This document shows positions 1 to 11,655 of a stretch of 64,000 nt of DNA, piece by piece. This stretch comes from Adiantum capillus-veneris. Lineage: Eukaryota > Streptophyta > Polypodiopsida > Polypodiales > Pteridaceae. The notes below the pieces were generated by a model. It was given only the letters and a program-made list of their open reading frames with translations. It made no database searches and was not told the DNA's origin. The translations under genes and the position numbers were made by a program. The number at the start of each line of letters is the position of its first letter. The first letter of the stretch is position 1. Location of the stretch: positions 87,240,529 through 87,304,528 of the forward strand of contig CM043959.1 of the NCBI GenBank assembly GCA_014529385.2. Direction: 5' to 3'.

Positions 1-439
1 TCATCATAAGTAGGAATTTAATCTAGGAAATCACAAAGTAAGCATAGGCGGGGTATTGGGACACCATTGCTAAGCATTTAGATGCATTCGGGGTCAAAAC
101 CGACTAGGTCAAAATCGCATTTTTTTCACTTCATCAAAAGTGAGATAAGCATGTGTATTGATGTCTTATATACTTGTCCTAGAAGTTTCATAGCATTCGT
201 TGATGTTGTAACGATCATGGCTTGTTTGTCGATTAGCGAGACTAGCTTTTGATGACTTAGGTCATCTCAGAGTAGCTTGTGTTAGATACAAGTTTTCTAT
301 TGTTTTCCAAGAGGTTGACACCCTCTTGTAGCCTCCATGTGCTAATCGAGTCAGCTTCATCACATGGATTGACAATTATGTTCGTGATTCTTGCTATGTC
401 TGTAATAAGATAAGATTGAGGTTAGGAAACCCATCCACA
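1..439 (+). repeat. 5' LTR of element A, 3' part only
   Basis: The segment aligns with 25206-25644, sharing blocks such as gctaagcatttagatgcatt and the terminal AACCCATCCACA. It ends in CA, one base before the spacer and PBS. The left part lies outside the window. Differences from the 3' LTR include many substitutions and several indels, indicating an old insertion. Confidence 0.8.
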
Positions 440-441
440 TT

Positions 442-459
442 TGGCACCGCTATCGGGGA
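442..459 (+). promoter_or_regulatory. Primer-binding site of element A
   Basis: TGGCACCGCTATCGGGGA begins two bases after the LTR end. It matches 14 of 18 bases of the complement of the plant tRNA-Asp 3' end as I know it (TGGCGCCGTTGCCGGGGA), and the four differences are transitions. This is where minus-strand DNA synthesis would be primed. The following 460-1004 stretch is untranslated leader with nothing else recognised. Confidence 0.65.
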
Positions 460-1004
460 TCGAATAGACCTAAGCTAAGGAAAACAAGAGTGTCTTGTGT
501 AGTTGTCCTTTAATTTTCTCTAGGATCACCTAAAGGTAAACTTTGTCTTTAAAACTATATATCTTAAGAGTGTTATCTTTTGCTATGTAGATTTAGCTTG
601 GGAGTAGATTGTACTTGCTAAGTACCTTGTAGGATTGTACGATTAGGTTAGATTTTTGAGAATGATTGATGGACAAGAAAAGTCTTAAGATCAAGGCTGA
701 GGAAACCATAAAAAGCAAAAAAACAAGTGGTTGTCGACACCTTCCACAACACAATTACAACAGAACCTAAGAGTAGGGTAAGTAGAATCCGAGGTGAGAT
801 CACAAATCATTTTTCACTCCAAAAGAATCATCCGTGGATTGTTTGTGTGAAGTTTCAGAATTTCAAGTCTACGGCTTGAAACAGCATCAAAAGACTGTCA
901 ACTACTAAAATCGACTTGAGATTATGCTCATAAAAGTTGTATGAACCGGTGGGTAAGCATAAGGATGCAATTGAGGTAAATTTTCAAGAGTTTGCAAAAA
1001 CTTA

Positions 1005-2014
1005 GATTATTTACATTTTCTTGATAATTCAAGCCAAATTAAGTTTTGACTTGACTCAAAGACTTAAAACATGTCAGAAAAAGACAAACCAGTGAAAAAT
1101 TTGCAAAAATTGTTCATTTTAGGCCCAAAGTACATAATCGCAATTATTTACTTTTAGCTCAAAATTGATCAATATTGATACCAAAGACTCTATGCATGAT
1201 CACAAACATCTTTTGTGAAGGCTCATAGAATTTGGATCACAAAACAGACCAAAAACTTAATAAAAACTGAAATCTATACTGATTGTCGAGAAATTGAGTT
1301 TAACTTGACAAATTTTGTTCAAATTTGGTGAAACTTGACTCAGAGGCTTAGTGTAAAGTGTGGAACATGTGTGTATGCTCTGATGATCAAAAATATGCTA
1401 AAATTTGACAAATGTAAATAATCAAGATAATTTACTTTTTTATTCAATTTTCAAACATTTTTAGCCAACCAAGCATACCACATGTTCTATCATGTTGTAT
1501 TGAGCACTCACATCAAATTTGGTAAGATTTGGATCTTTAAAGTGAAAATTGTGGCCATTTTTGTAAAGACAGTCTATAGATACAAAACTGTTGACAAATT
1601 GAGCAAGGTTTATCCAAACTTCATGAAACTTTGCGAGGGAGCTTAAGTTGAGTTGCTTTACTTGTTTGTATCATCATCTTGGCAAAAAAAAAGCTAATAA
1701 TTTCCATAAGTAAATAATCGCGGTTATTTACAATTGCTCCATATTTGAGATTTTTTGCACAACTGAGTATACCACAAGGTCAAGCATATCAAGTAGACTA
1801 CCCATATCAAATTTGGTGAAATTTGGATCACAAAAGTGAGACTTAAGCCAGATTCTTGAAAACTGAGTCTATGGACACTAAACAATTTGATAACTTGGAC
1901 AAATCTTGTTCAAACTCAGTGAAACTTTTTCAGCGACTACAACAAGATGTCTATATGGCAAAACAAGCCTAAAAAGTGAGAAAACTAAAAAAGGTAAATA
2001 ATCTGATTATTTAT
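1005..2014 (+). repeat. Palindrome array 1 in the gag leader of element A
   Basis: A 22-bp palindrome (arm GTAAATAATCG followed by its reverse complement) recurs with variation at 1130-1151, 1414-1435, 1710-1731 and 1994-2014, plus one half-site at 1005-1014. The spacings are 125, 284, 296 and 284 bp. The sequence between copies is diverged but shares phrases such as caaatttggtgaaatttgg, so the array looks like an old tandem repeat in which the palindrome is best conserved. It lies between PBS and gag. The function is unknown. The leader continues to 2502 without a further recognised signal. Confidence 0.8.
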
Positions 2015-2502
2015 TTTTTAGCCCTAGAGATAAGATTAGACTTTTAAGCTTGTACAGTATTAGAGCAACATAATACAAGGTCACAGGTCAAGTTTGGGTT
2101 CAATCGGATCCAAATTGGTACATGTTAACTCAATTTTCAGGTTGCAGATTAGTCCTTTAGCTTTTTGCAAGGATAGAATCTAGAAGTCTCATTTGTTGAC
2201 TCACTTAGCTCAGATTGAAGTGATATACATAATTCAATCACAATAGTTAGCAAAAATTACAAGTCTTTAAGAAAAAACAGCTAACTTGGTTAAAATTGAC
2301 ACAGGAACCAAGTTGTAGGCAAAGAATTGAGAGCTTGATAGGAGTTGAATTCAAGTCAACTGGAAAAATAAATAACAATCCAATCCGCCGGTAAGTACTT
2401 TATCCAGGGCTTAACAAGTCTATATGAACCTTAGATTTGGTCGTATACTAGCAAATCAAGGCACTTGGAGAGACCTCTAGTAGGGTATCCACCAAAGAGA
2501 GT

Positions 2503-5300
2503 GTGAATCAAGGTGATCAATTGGGTACTATCTTTGAAGAAGTCCCAAACACTAATTCCGACTCAACATCTGAAATGTATTCCTATTCGACTCAGTCGGA
2601 AACCGGAACAACAGTGCGGTATAAGCACATACTCACCTTTTATAAGACTAATATCCATGGAGCTCAGGTTTATCTGGATCTTAATGAAGAGTATGCCATT
2701 TGCATTGATGACCATGACATAGAGTTTGAAGAGGAAATCAGGACAAACAAACAAGGAAAAATGTATATGGACAAAAACGGGACTCGGTATTTAAAAGTTA
2801 AAAATCTTGATGTAATAGACGAATGGGAGTTAGAAGTGAATACAATAATTCTGGATATGGCATCAAAAGAAGGTCCACCGACTTTAAAATTCAAAGGATA
2901 CGATCAAGTTGATCTAAAACCTTTAGCACTAATAATCCTAGGATTGGAGTCTATTGTTGGGAGGATAGGAACGTCAAAGATCTTTTATGGACCTCTCATG
3001 CCAAACCAAAGTAGTTAACACCCATGAAGATCATTTATATCTTCAAGATCAAAAACAAGGGTTCACCAAATCTACCATCGTATTGTTATAACAATAACTT
3101 TGTTATGATGAGTCCTGAGGAGGTAGAACAGACCAGATACCAAGGGTACTCTATAAGAGATTGGATATTGAGGCAAGTACCTGATCATACTCCAAGAGAG
3201 GAACACCGCGAGAGATCTTTTGGGAGCAATGTTAAAAAACCCGAACCTACCTCATCACAAAGAAAACCAAGTGACATTAGAGCCAGTGCAAGGCTACATG
3301 AGTCACTATTTACAACAGATTGGTTTGAAGGACTCGAGACAGTACCAACTGCCAGAAGAGTTGGAGCTGAGCAAGACTGACGTGTCATACCAAATGACTT
3401 TCAAAACTGAGTCAGAATATACAGTGGATTTGGGGATCTATATGACCACTTAGCTAGCTTCAAGCAAGTGTTAAGAGCAGAATGCATATTTGATTTCCAC
3501 ACTCAATTTGAGGGATTTGGAATGACTTTAGAAGGAAAAGCTTTGACATGGTTCCAAAACATTCCACCAAGGGAAATTCTGGATTTAAATACATTAGCTC
3601 AGGGATTTGAAGCTGCATGTTCCAAAACTGAGATCAAATATAATACAATAGCTCAAATCTATAGCTTCAAATAGAAACAAGGTGAGTTTTTTAGGGATTG
3701 TGCAACTAGGATGAAGCAATACATTGCAAGGTGCCCAACATTAGAAATATCAGCAAAAGAAAGATTAGTGTCATTGTTTCTAAAAGGATTGCTAAATAAA
3801 GAACTGCATGCTATACTGTATAGCAAGAAGCATGCGACCCTAAAAGAGTGTGTATCAGATGCTATTGACTTGGGAGACAATTGTGATATTTTCAATGAAG
3901 GAGATGTCCCTAGGGATACTCAGAGTGAGAAAATAGCATCCACAAAACCAGCATAAGTGGGAACAGTTGCTACATCACCACTTACAGCCATAGAAGACAT
4001 CCTCAAAAGGATGAACGAATGCAAAAAGCTCCTATGAGAGGACCTCGTCAAGGGATACCTCAAGAGGAAGAACCAATTAGGCTGCAAAAATGGTATGCTA
4101 TTGAGGATAAATGGACAAACCATGAGACCAATGAGTGTTATTACAAACCAAAGTACGATGGAAATGTTAAGTATGTGCGTATGAGACCACATTGGATGAA
4201 CAAGCTCCATTTCTTGGACATAATGTAGTGCATGTAAAGTGCATGCATTCAGAAGGAGTCATACATGAACAAGCACTAGTGCCTGTTACACCTTGTGTTG
4301 AGCCTAGTCTATCTACATTAGTGATAGAAGGAGAGTGGTATAATTCACATCCACCTTCGATGGAAGAGCCTGTGACTTATGCTACATCAAAGCTTGCACT
4401 AATGTACTCTCTAGCTAATCAAGGTGTTAGACCTCCAATGGTAAGACCCATGATTAAGCCAAAGACTGGAAACTGTCATAATTGTGGTGCAGATAATCAT
4501 TCAAAAAATGAATGCCCAGAATCTGATAAGAACATTAAGCTAGTTGAAGCTTTTTGTACACAATGTTGCAAGAAGAGTGGACACTTTCCTGAAGACTGTC
4601 CAAAAAATCCGTTAAACAGAAAAGTAGTGGTGAATGTAGTCCAAGTGATACCTAGTAGCTCTTTGGAAAGCAAACCTATTGTTCCAATCAAGGTGATCAC
4701 TAGAGCCCAAGCTAAGAAAAAGAAACATAACTCCTCTGATGAATCAGAGAATACTAAAAATTCCTCTCAAAAGACCAAGAAAAGAAGATGTCAAAGATAT
4801 GAGATGAGAAAACAGAAACAAAAGGATGAAATTGAGGAAATAACCAAGAAACTATTCCAGAAAAAAGTGAAAGAAAGTGGGAGTGAAATCAAGGAAACCA
4901 CAATAAAATCTGGAGGATCAATTTTGGTAGACAAAATTTTTGAGCCAATCAATGCATCCTTGGAAACTTTCCAAGTGGGACTTAAAGCAAGCCAAAACAT
5001 GAAAAACAAATGGAAAACTATCCTTCTCCAAATATGGAAGCAGCTAAGCTTGAAGCTTACCAAAATTTGGTAAGAATTACCCAAGAAATGCTAGAAAACA
5101 AAAACCCAAGTTTGAGAGTATAGCAAAACCTAAGGAGCTTGTGGTAGAAACCAATAAAGAGAAATCTTAAGTGGTGGTAGAACCCCACCTTGAAACTAAA
5201 GAGCCAGAACTCATAGTGTGCTTGACATTGAAGATGCTTTAGATGGAATTCCGTTTGTGGAGGAAGACTGGCCAGGATATTTATAGAAAAAAGTGTGAGA
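2503..5300 (+). pseudogene. gag: gag of element A (capsid and nucleocapsid), degenerate
   Basis: Gag packages retroelement RNA into cytoplasmic particles. The N-terminal part (2503-3018, then 3024-3380 after frameshifts) matches the better preserved A-family fragment at 56585-57696. The retrotransposon gag core is visible at 3468-3956, including ALTWFQNIP. A TAG at 3672-3674 and a TAA near 3954 break the frame. The C-terminal half (4192-5073) has a zinc knuckle, CX2CX4HX4C starting at 4474, a second Cys-rich motif, CX2CX5HX4C near 4555, and then a lysine-rich tail typical of nucleocapsid. The expected initiator position at 2503 reads GTG, probably a decayed ATG. The reading is interrupted beyond 5073. 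Confidence 0.8.
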
Positions 5301-5759
5301 GATTAATGATGGGAGCATAAATTTCAAATCAGCTCCTATAGAGAAAGTCTGGTTAGACATTGGGGATTGCAGCTCTGAAAAGCAGCAAGATCTTCTAAAC
5401 CATTGACTCTAAAAACACTACCCTCTTACTTAGGAGACAACAAAGATGAGTCCATAGAGTGCAAAACCATGCAAGTAAAAAGAGCGGACCACTCAGGTAA
5501 AAAGAGCGGAACAAACTCTTGAGGTAGAGAGCATCCATTCAATCATGTCAATATCCATTCAATGTACTTTTACCTTGGGAGAACTGTTAAAAATCATACC
5601 ATATTTATGGAATGATTTACAGAAAACTCTAGAGAAGGTGGAGATAACAGGGCTAATTGTAAAAAAATTGGATAAATTGAAACATGAATTGATAACAAGG
5701 AGATTAGATCCGTCCCTATAAACAAAGTCGAAGAATACTACAAAGTGAAGAAAGAAACA

Positions 5760-6700
5760 CAACCCTTCCAGTGAGATATCATGATGTGGAAACCATGGAA
5801 ATAATGGACAGTGGGGCTGGCATAGCCATAGCCACAAAAGCAATATGAGAATCATAGGGAAACCCAGTCATTAGACAAACTCGAATGAAATTACAATTGG
5901 CGGGGGATAGACACATAGAAAAACCCATAGGACTGTGAAAAAGTGATAATTAGTTCCTGTGGAATTCATTATCAACATACTTTTGTGATAGTGGACTTTG
6001 GGAAGAAACTTAATTATGAAATCGTCTTGGGAAGGCCATTCATGAGGCAAGTACAACTCATTCAAGATTGGGGAAACAATTACCTATACTTAAAGCAAGT
6101 GGGATCAATCACAAGGGTTAATTTGAAAGATCACATTTATAGAGATGTAATGAAAACACCCATTCAAGAATTTGACTCAGTCTCTTCAGCTGAATCAAAG
6201 CTTCCATCTTGGTTAAACAAAGACACACCTATTTGGATATGTGGAGCCTCAGAAAATGGGAGTTTAAAACGAGAAGAATGTATCTTAGAAAGGGATTTGC
6301 ACAAATGAAGCATATATATATGAACCCTTTTTGGAGAATTTTTTTGAGCCATTTGAATGGACTCAAATTTTGGCAACAATGGATGTGTGTATGAATACGT
6401 ATATGCCTACTCAATTTTGCAATGAGGATAGTTATGACATAATTCCCATACAATTGATCTCAACCCTTCACATTGAAGATGAAGTTCAAAAATCCAAGGA
6501 CTTATTGAAAGCTCAACAAGTCTTTTTAGACGTCTATTATGATGCTACTGACGAGTTTGAAGAACAGTCAGCTACATCTAATGATTTTGGGTCAAAAAAA
6601 GGAACATGTGAGAGCACAACTACTCCTAAAAGGAGGAGAGGAAAAAAAAAATTACTTTCCAAACCAAAAAACAAGAAGACAAAAATTTTATAGAAGAAAA
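5760..6700 (+). pseudogene. pro: Aspartic protease and linker of element A, degenerate
   Basis: Retropepsin-like domain that would cut the polyprotein. The catalytic D-S-G is at 5807-5815 (context EIMDSGAGIAIATK), and the conserved LGRPFMRQ follows near 6030. Stops occur between the two motifs, at the codons after ATKAI and ES. Downstream, GSLKREECILER and a linker to about 6693 match the protease-linker of element E (39605-40409), which fixes the family. The polybasic stretch at 6630-6900 is a spacer before RT. Position directly after gag and before RT fits Ty3/gypsy order. Confidence 0.8.
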
Positions 6701-6906
6701 AGAGAAACAAAAAACTTGAAATCTAGACCTATGCCATCAGTTTCTAGCAGAACACAGTTTCTAATGCAAATAGATACACATGATTGTGTCAAAGACAAAA
6801 TCACGGGTAGATATCCTTCAGATAACAAACAAGGAAAATCAAAAACATCAAGGAAAATGAGAAAGGAAATTCAATCAAAACCTAAGCACCAGATCATGAA
6901 TCATCC

Positions 6907-8590
6907 ATGACATGGGTTGAACAAAAGAAAAAATATCAAGAGTTGAAGAAAACTCTAAAGGAGGTGTATACCACTGAAATGGAAACAACCAAGGAAGAGA
7001 GTAAGGATGTAGTGAGTGTTCCATCCCATTACAAGAAATATACCCTCCAAGACCGAAAGATCATAGTGGAACAACCTGTAAGGGAAATAAGAAAGCAGGG
7101 TAATTCATATGAACAACCTAAAAATGCAAATAAAATAGATTTAGCTCAACGAAGAGAAGAGCCCAGACCTGCCTACATTACGAACGACTTGACTGAAGAA
7201 GAAGAAGAGATTTTGCTAAGCTTACTGAAAGAATACCAAGATATCTTTGCTTGGTCTTATAAAGATCTCAAGGGTGTTGATCTAAAAATTTGTCAACATG
7301 CCATACCTATGAGAAATGATGCAAAACCAAGTAGACAACGACCATATACGTATAATGAAACATTTTCCAAAAAGATTAAAAAAAGAGACAGAAAAGCTAA
7401 GGAAGCCGAATTCATTTATGAAATTGAATAAACAAAACCAAACCTGATCCTCTTTAGCCAAGGAAACCACAAATTTGGTGCAACAAGCTTCTGCATGGAC
7501 CACAAGCTTTAGAATTTTGAGGCCTCCTTGATTCATTGGACGAACAACTGATTCCCAACGGGCCCATTGCCATGGCCTGAGGATTTCGTGTTGTTTTTCC
7601 ATAAAAACCTTTTCATTGGTTTTAAGAACTCTTTCCAGTGACACCATCTTGAGAAGCGGGCTAGTGAAGGCAATATAAGGAATCATAAAGGCATTTATCA
7701 CTTTTATCCGACTTGGGAGTGGGAGAAGAGCATACTCCCACCTACTCATTTTTGTTTTGATTTTTTCAAGCACCCACTCAAATCTTTTCTTGTGGATTAC
7801 GTCCACCCCCAAGGAGGCTCCCAGATGTCTGAAGATATTCCCTTTGGGTGTCTCAAATTGTGGTGGTACCCACGAAAAATGGAAAATTAAGAGTGTGTGT
7901 CAATCTCAAAAAAGTGAATGCAGCCACCATTAGAGATAACTACCCTCTTCCAATCACCGAGCATGTTTTAGAACAAGTTGTAGGAAAAGAAGCTTATAGC
8001 GTTTTAGACGGATTTTCAGGGTACAATCAACTTTTGGTTGATCCCAAAGATAAGCATAAAACTGTCTTTGCAACTGAATGGGGTATTTTTTGCCTATACG
8101 GTTATACCTTTTGGGCTAACTAATGCTCCGATTGATGAGCCATGCTTTCAAATAATATCTTAGGAATTTCTTGGAAGTATATATGGATGATTTATGTGTA
8201 CATTCATCAATCCGGGCTGATCATTTTGAACATCTCAAAAGGGTATTCAAAAAATGTAGACTTTATAGGATTTGATTAAATCCTAAAAAGTGTACCTTTA
8301 TGGGTAGACAATGAAAAATTCTTGGACATATAGTGTCTAAAAATGGCATAGCGATCGATATGGATAAATTGATGTTATTGTTGAATTGCCTAGACCGACG
8401 ATAGTCAAAGAGATTCAGGATTTCATGGGACATTGTGGATATTACAGACGATTCATTTACATGTATGTTGTAAGCGCAAAACCCATGTATGGCCTGATTA
8501 CACTCTTTGTATGGACTGATGAGTGTGAAGAATCCTTCATGAAGCTTAAACAAGCTCTCACTTTAGTCCCAATATAAAAGGAATTATATT
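6907..8590 (+). pseudogene. pol: Reverse transcriptase of element A, interrupted by a LINE fragment
   Basis: RNA-dependent DNA polymerase of the gypsy type. The N-terminal part at 7190-7430 contains YQDIFAWSYKDLKGVD, a hallmark just before the RT fingers, and runs to FIYEIE. The frame is then cut by about 410 bp of foreign sequence and resumes at 7845 with WVSQIVVVPTKNGKLR. Palm motifs follow: DGFSGYNQ near 8010 and the catalytic YMDD at 8180-8191. The thumb region (FMGHCGYYRRFI) is at 8420-8460. Stops and frameshifts lie at about 8120-8140, 8275 and 8398, so no active enzyme could be made from this copy. Confidence 0.85.
7433..7844 (-). mobile_element. LINE (non-LTR retrotransposon) RT fragment inside element A
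   Basis: The minus strand is open from about 7836 to 7440 and encodes the region just C-terminal to a LINE-type RT. Visible are HLGASLGVD, then WVLEKIKTKMSRWEYALLPL and SRIKVINAFMIPYI, and later GGLKILKL. The fragment is antisense to pol and exactly separates the two halves of the gypsy RT, so it is an insertion. It lacks a 3' UTR and poly-A, which is odd for ordinary target-primed LINE integration, and no clear target duplication is seen. It could instead be filler or template-switch DNA. Confidence 0.72.
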
Positions 8591-9080
8591 GGAATAAAAT
8601 ATTCCATGTACATGTTGATGCTTCCAATTTTTCCATTGGGTGTATATTAGCTCAACCAGGAGACGGAAAATTGATTTTTTCATTTCTTATTCTAGTAGAC
8701 AGTTGAATGTGGTAGAGAAGAATTATACCACCACCGAAAGAGAAGGATTAGGGATGATCTATGTCGTAAAAAAGTATAGACATTAACTATTAGCCAACAA
8801 ATTTGTGGTCTTTGTGGACCACCAAGCTTTATTGTGATTGGTCAACGAGCCATGCAACACAGGGAGAATAGTGAGATGGTTCATTATTCTTTTGGAATTT
8901 GATTTCACTGTAGTTGTAAAAGAAGGTACCACACACCAAAGAGCGTATCATTTATCAAGGATTATTTCAAGAGACCCACCAAAAGGGATAGACGATGATC
9001 TACCAGATGCATATCTGTTCTCCATGGAAATGATACCCCATTGGTCAAAAAATATGGTTTCATTGATGACTATAGCTTAA
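8591..9080 (+). pseudogene. pol: RNase H domain of element A, degenerate
   Basis: Degrades RNA in RNA-DNA hybrids during reverse transcription. The segment starts with FHVHVDASNFSIGCILAQ (first catalytic Asp in VDAS). It continues with the region around YTTTEREGLGMIY in a shifted frame, then VVFVDHQAL near 8810-8830. A connection domain follows (8838-9080) ending in DLPDAYLFSME. Several stops and frame changes interrupt it. The order RT-RNase H-integrase is the gypsy order. Confidence 0.75.
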
Positions 9081-9119
9081 GTGACTTGTGAGATATCACT
9101 TCCTATTACATGATGATTA

Positions 9120-10749
9120 ATTGGGCAATTGGCTATGTATCAATTACTAGTTGGAAGGCTATACAAAAGAAATCAAGATGGAATATTGCTTTTGTGTATT
9201 AATCCTGAGGAGAAAACCCAATACCTAAATCAAGTACACATGACCATAGTAGGACTTCACTTTGCAGAAGACCAAACTATGCAACGGATCATGAGACTTG
9301 GAGTCTTTTGGCCAACCATGAGGAGTGATGTTCACTCATTTGTGAAAAATTGTCTTCAATTCTAGAAACAAACACACGTACCTCATGTGACATTATTTCA
9401 AATCTCACTTGTTCCTAAGTGGAGTAACTATATAGTTAGTTACTTATCATGCAGAACATTTCCAGAGGATACGAGTAAACACCGCCAAAGAGCTATTAAA
9501 ACTAAAGCAAGAGACTATGCTTTTACTGGAAACCAATTGTATCAAAGAAGAAAAGATCAATATTTGTGTCTCTGTAAAAATGAAGATGAATAAATACCCA
9601 CTCTAGAACAAGCATATGTTGGATTAGTTGGAGGTCACTTTTCTAGTGATACCACCACTAGAGCAATTTTAATGGCGGGCATATGGTGGCCAACACTTTT
9701 TGCAGATGCCAAAGAATATGTTCAAAGATGTGATGGATGCCAACGAGAAAAAATTCCAACAAGGGTAGATAGCATGCGTTTAAGACCAATGATGGGGACT
9801 AGAGCTTTTGCAAAATGGGACATAGATTTTATCGGACCAATAGAACCACCTTACCTGCTTATAGAACTCAAGCTCAATATATCATTGTAGCTGCGGATTA
9901 TTTGACCAAGTGGGCAGAGGTTAAGGCAACCAGGAAAAATGATTCTAGAACCACAACCGCATTCTTGTATGAGAATGTATTCACAAGATATGGACTTTCA
10001 ATAGAAATTGGCAGTGATAGGGGAATTCATTTCCTCAATGAGGTAACTAAGAATTTGTTGATTGAATTTATGATCACCCATAACAAATCCGCTCCATATC
10101 ATCAACAAAAAAATGGACAAGTTGAGCACACGAATAAAATTCTTAGCTTTGTATTTGACTAAAGAGATTAGTTTAGGACGAACTAATTGGAAAATGAATC
10201 TACATGCTGCTCTATGGGCTTATAGAGTTTCATTCAAGAAACCTTAATATGCTACACCCTTTAACCTTGTTTATGGTCTTGATGCCATACTACCGATAGA
10301 ATTTATATTACCGACACTAGAGTGGACTGGACATCAATTGTCAAAGAGGCTTGAAGATTTACAAAAGCTTGATGAACAAAGGCTAGCAGTAGTAGCTCAC
10401 ATCTATGCACAAAAACGAAAGCAAAAACAATTTTTTGATTCACATCACAAAAATCTTTAAAAAAAAGGGGACCTAGTTTTAATATATTCCCTTAAGCAAC
10501 ACATTTTCAAATTCCAAAAAAAAAAAGAAAAATGGACCATTTGTCATTGAAGACGTATCTCCAAGTGGAGTAGTTAACCTATCCACTATAGATGGTGAAC
10601 CAATGGCTAATTGGATTAGTGGATGCCACTTAAAGAAGTACCATTTGCCAGTAACCAGTGATTTTCTAGAAAAAATACGCGCAGCAAAGCAGAGAAAGAT
10701 TAAACGACAGCAAGTTATTGATGAAGCTCAAGAGGAAGCTCGACTTTGA
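9120..10749 (+). pseudogene. pol: Integrase of element A with two zinc-binding modules, degenerate
   Basis: Integrase inserts the cDNA into the host genome. An H2C2-type module is seen twice. The first is at 9129-9365 (YKRNQDGILLLCINPEEK, then HMTIVGLH and NCLQF). The second is at 9480-9760 (LYQRRKDQYLCLC, GGHFSSDTTT, CDGCQREK). The catalytic core follows: DIDFIGPIEPP at 9820, ADYLTKWAEV at 9895, SDRGIHF at 10013 and the GQVEHTNKIL region at 10117. The C-terminal part continues to about 10740 (GCHLKKYHLPV). In-frame stops occur at 10159-10161 and nearby, and the last TGA at 10747-10749 separates it from the next domain, which is in the same frame. Confidence 0.82.
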
Positions 10750-11655
10750 GTACTCAAGAGAAAATCTGCTTTAAGAAATCAACAAACACCTATTCCCATC
10801 AACACTTTGGAACCAGAGGAAAGACTATGGGAATCACAGAATGATGTCGTATCAATGGATGATGAATGGTGGGATGGAATTGACCTTTGCATCACAGTAC
10901 AATTGAAAAATCATAGCACAAATGCATTAGTAGATACCGGAGCTCAAATGAATGCAATCAATTATTCCACTTACAAGAAAGCTATGAAGCAGTCTTTAGA
11001 ATCAGGAATATCTGCTATCAAAGGATGCAACAAAAACCCAACACCGACATTAGGAGTGCTTAACTTGAATGTGACAGTAAATGGATTTTCATACCCTCAT
11101 CAATTTATATGCATACCAGATGAACATATGAATGAAACGATGATTCTTGGAATCTCATGGATGCGGACATACAAGGCAATACCAAATTGGGACACCAATC
11201 AACTCAAGCTATCACTTAAAGGAGGACAACTCTTAATTCCAATTACACGTTTCAAAGAGGAATGGAAAAGAGGTCGCCCGCAAAAGAAACCAGGGAATAA
11301 TCAATCTATGCCAACCTCTAGACAAGCAAATCCTACAAGCAGCATGCAAGGAGTCAGGCAGATTTGGGTACCAAAAGCATAAATCAAGGACAATCCGTCT
11401 CAAATTTGGGTGCCCAAAAACTCATCTACCATACTAAAGAAAGTTTCACATCTAATAACTCAGAGAAAAACATCTTTCAAAAGAGAAACTAGCACTAGAT
11501 GGGTTTGGAAACCAAAGAAACATTTATCTTCTCCACAAACAATAAAGCCGATGAATCAGAGGAAAGTTAAATCTCAAAAACTCCACCACGACAGTTCATC
11601 AACAGAAAACCAAATAACCAATGGAGAGTTATATCTCAACAACCGTCATCATTGA
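10750..11655 (+). pseudogene. Second aspartic-protease-like domain and W-x-P-K tail of element A
   Basis: This stretch lies in the same frame as the end of integrase, after one stop. It has a D-T-G triad at 10933-10941 (ALVDTGAQMNAI) and about 70 residues later ILGISWMRTY, the usual pair of retropepsin signatures. It is therefore a second protease-like domain in the element, after integrase, where gypsy elements normally have none. The tail has QIWVPK at 11359-11376, a TAA at 11380-11382, QIWVPK again at 11401-11418, and a diverged WKPK near 11508. W-x-P-K repeats also occur in element E (38697-39455). The tail is open to 11655. Enzymatic activity is not implied. Confidence 0.7.

Noticed and set aside
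1005..2014. Regularly spaced palindromes as a CRISPR-like array
   Set aside because: The DNA is plant nuclear retroelement sequence, spacers are 100-430 bp and related to each other, and no cas genes exist. The repeats belong to an element leader.
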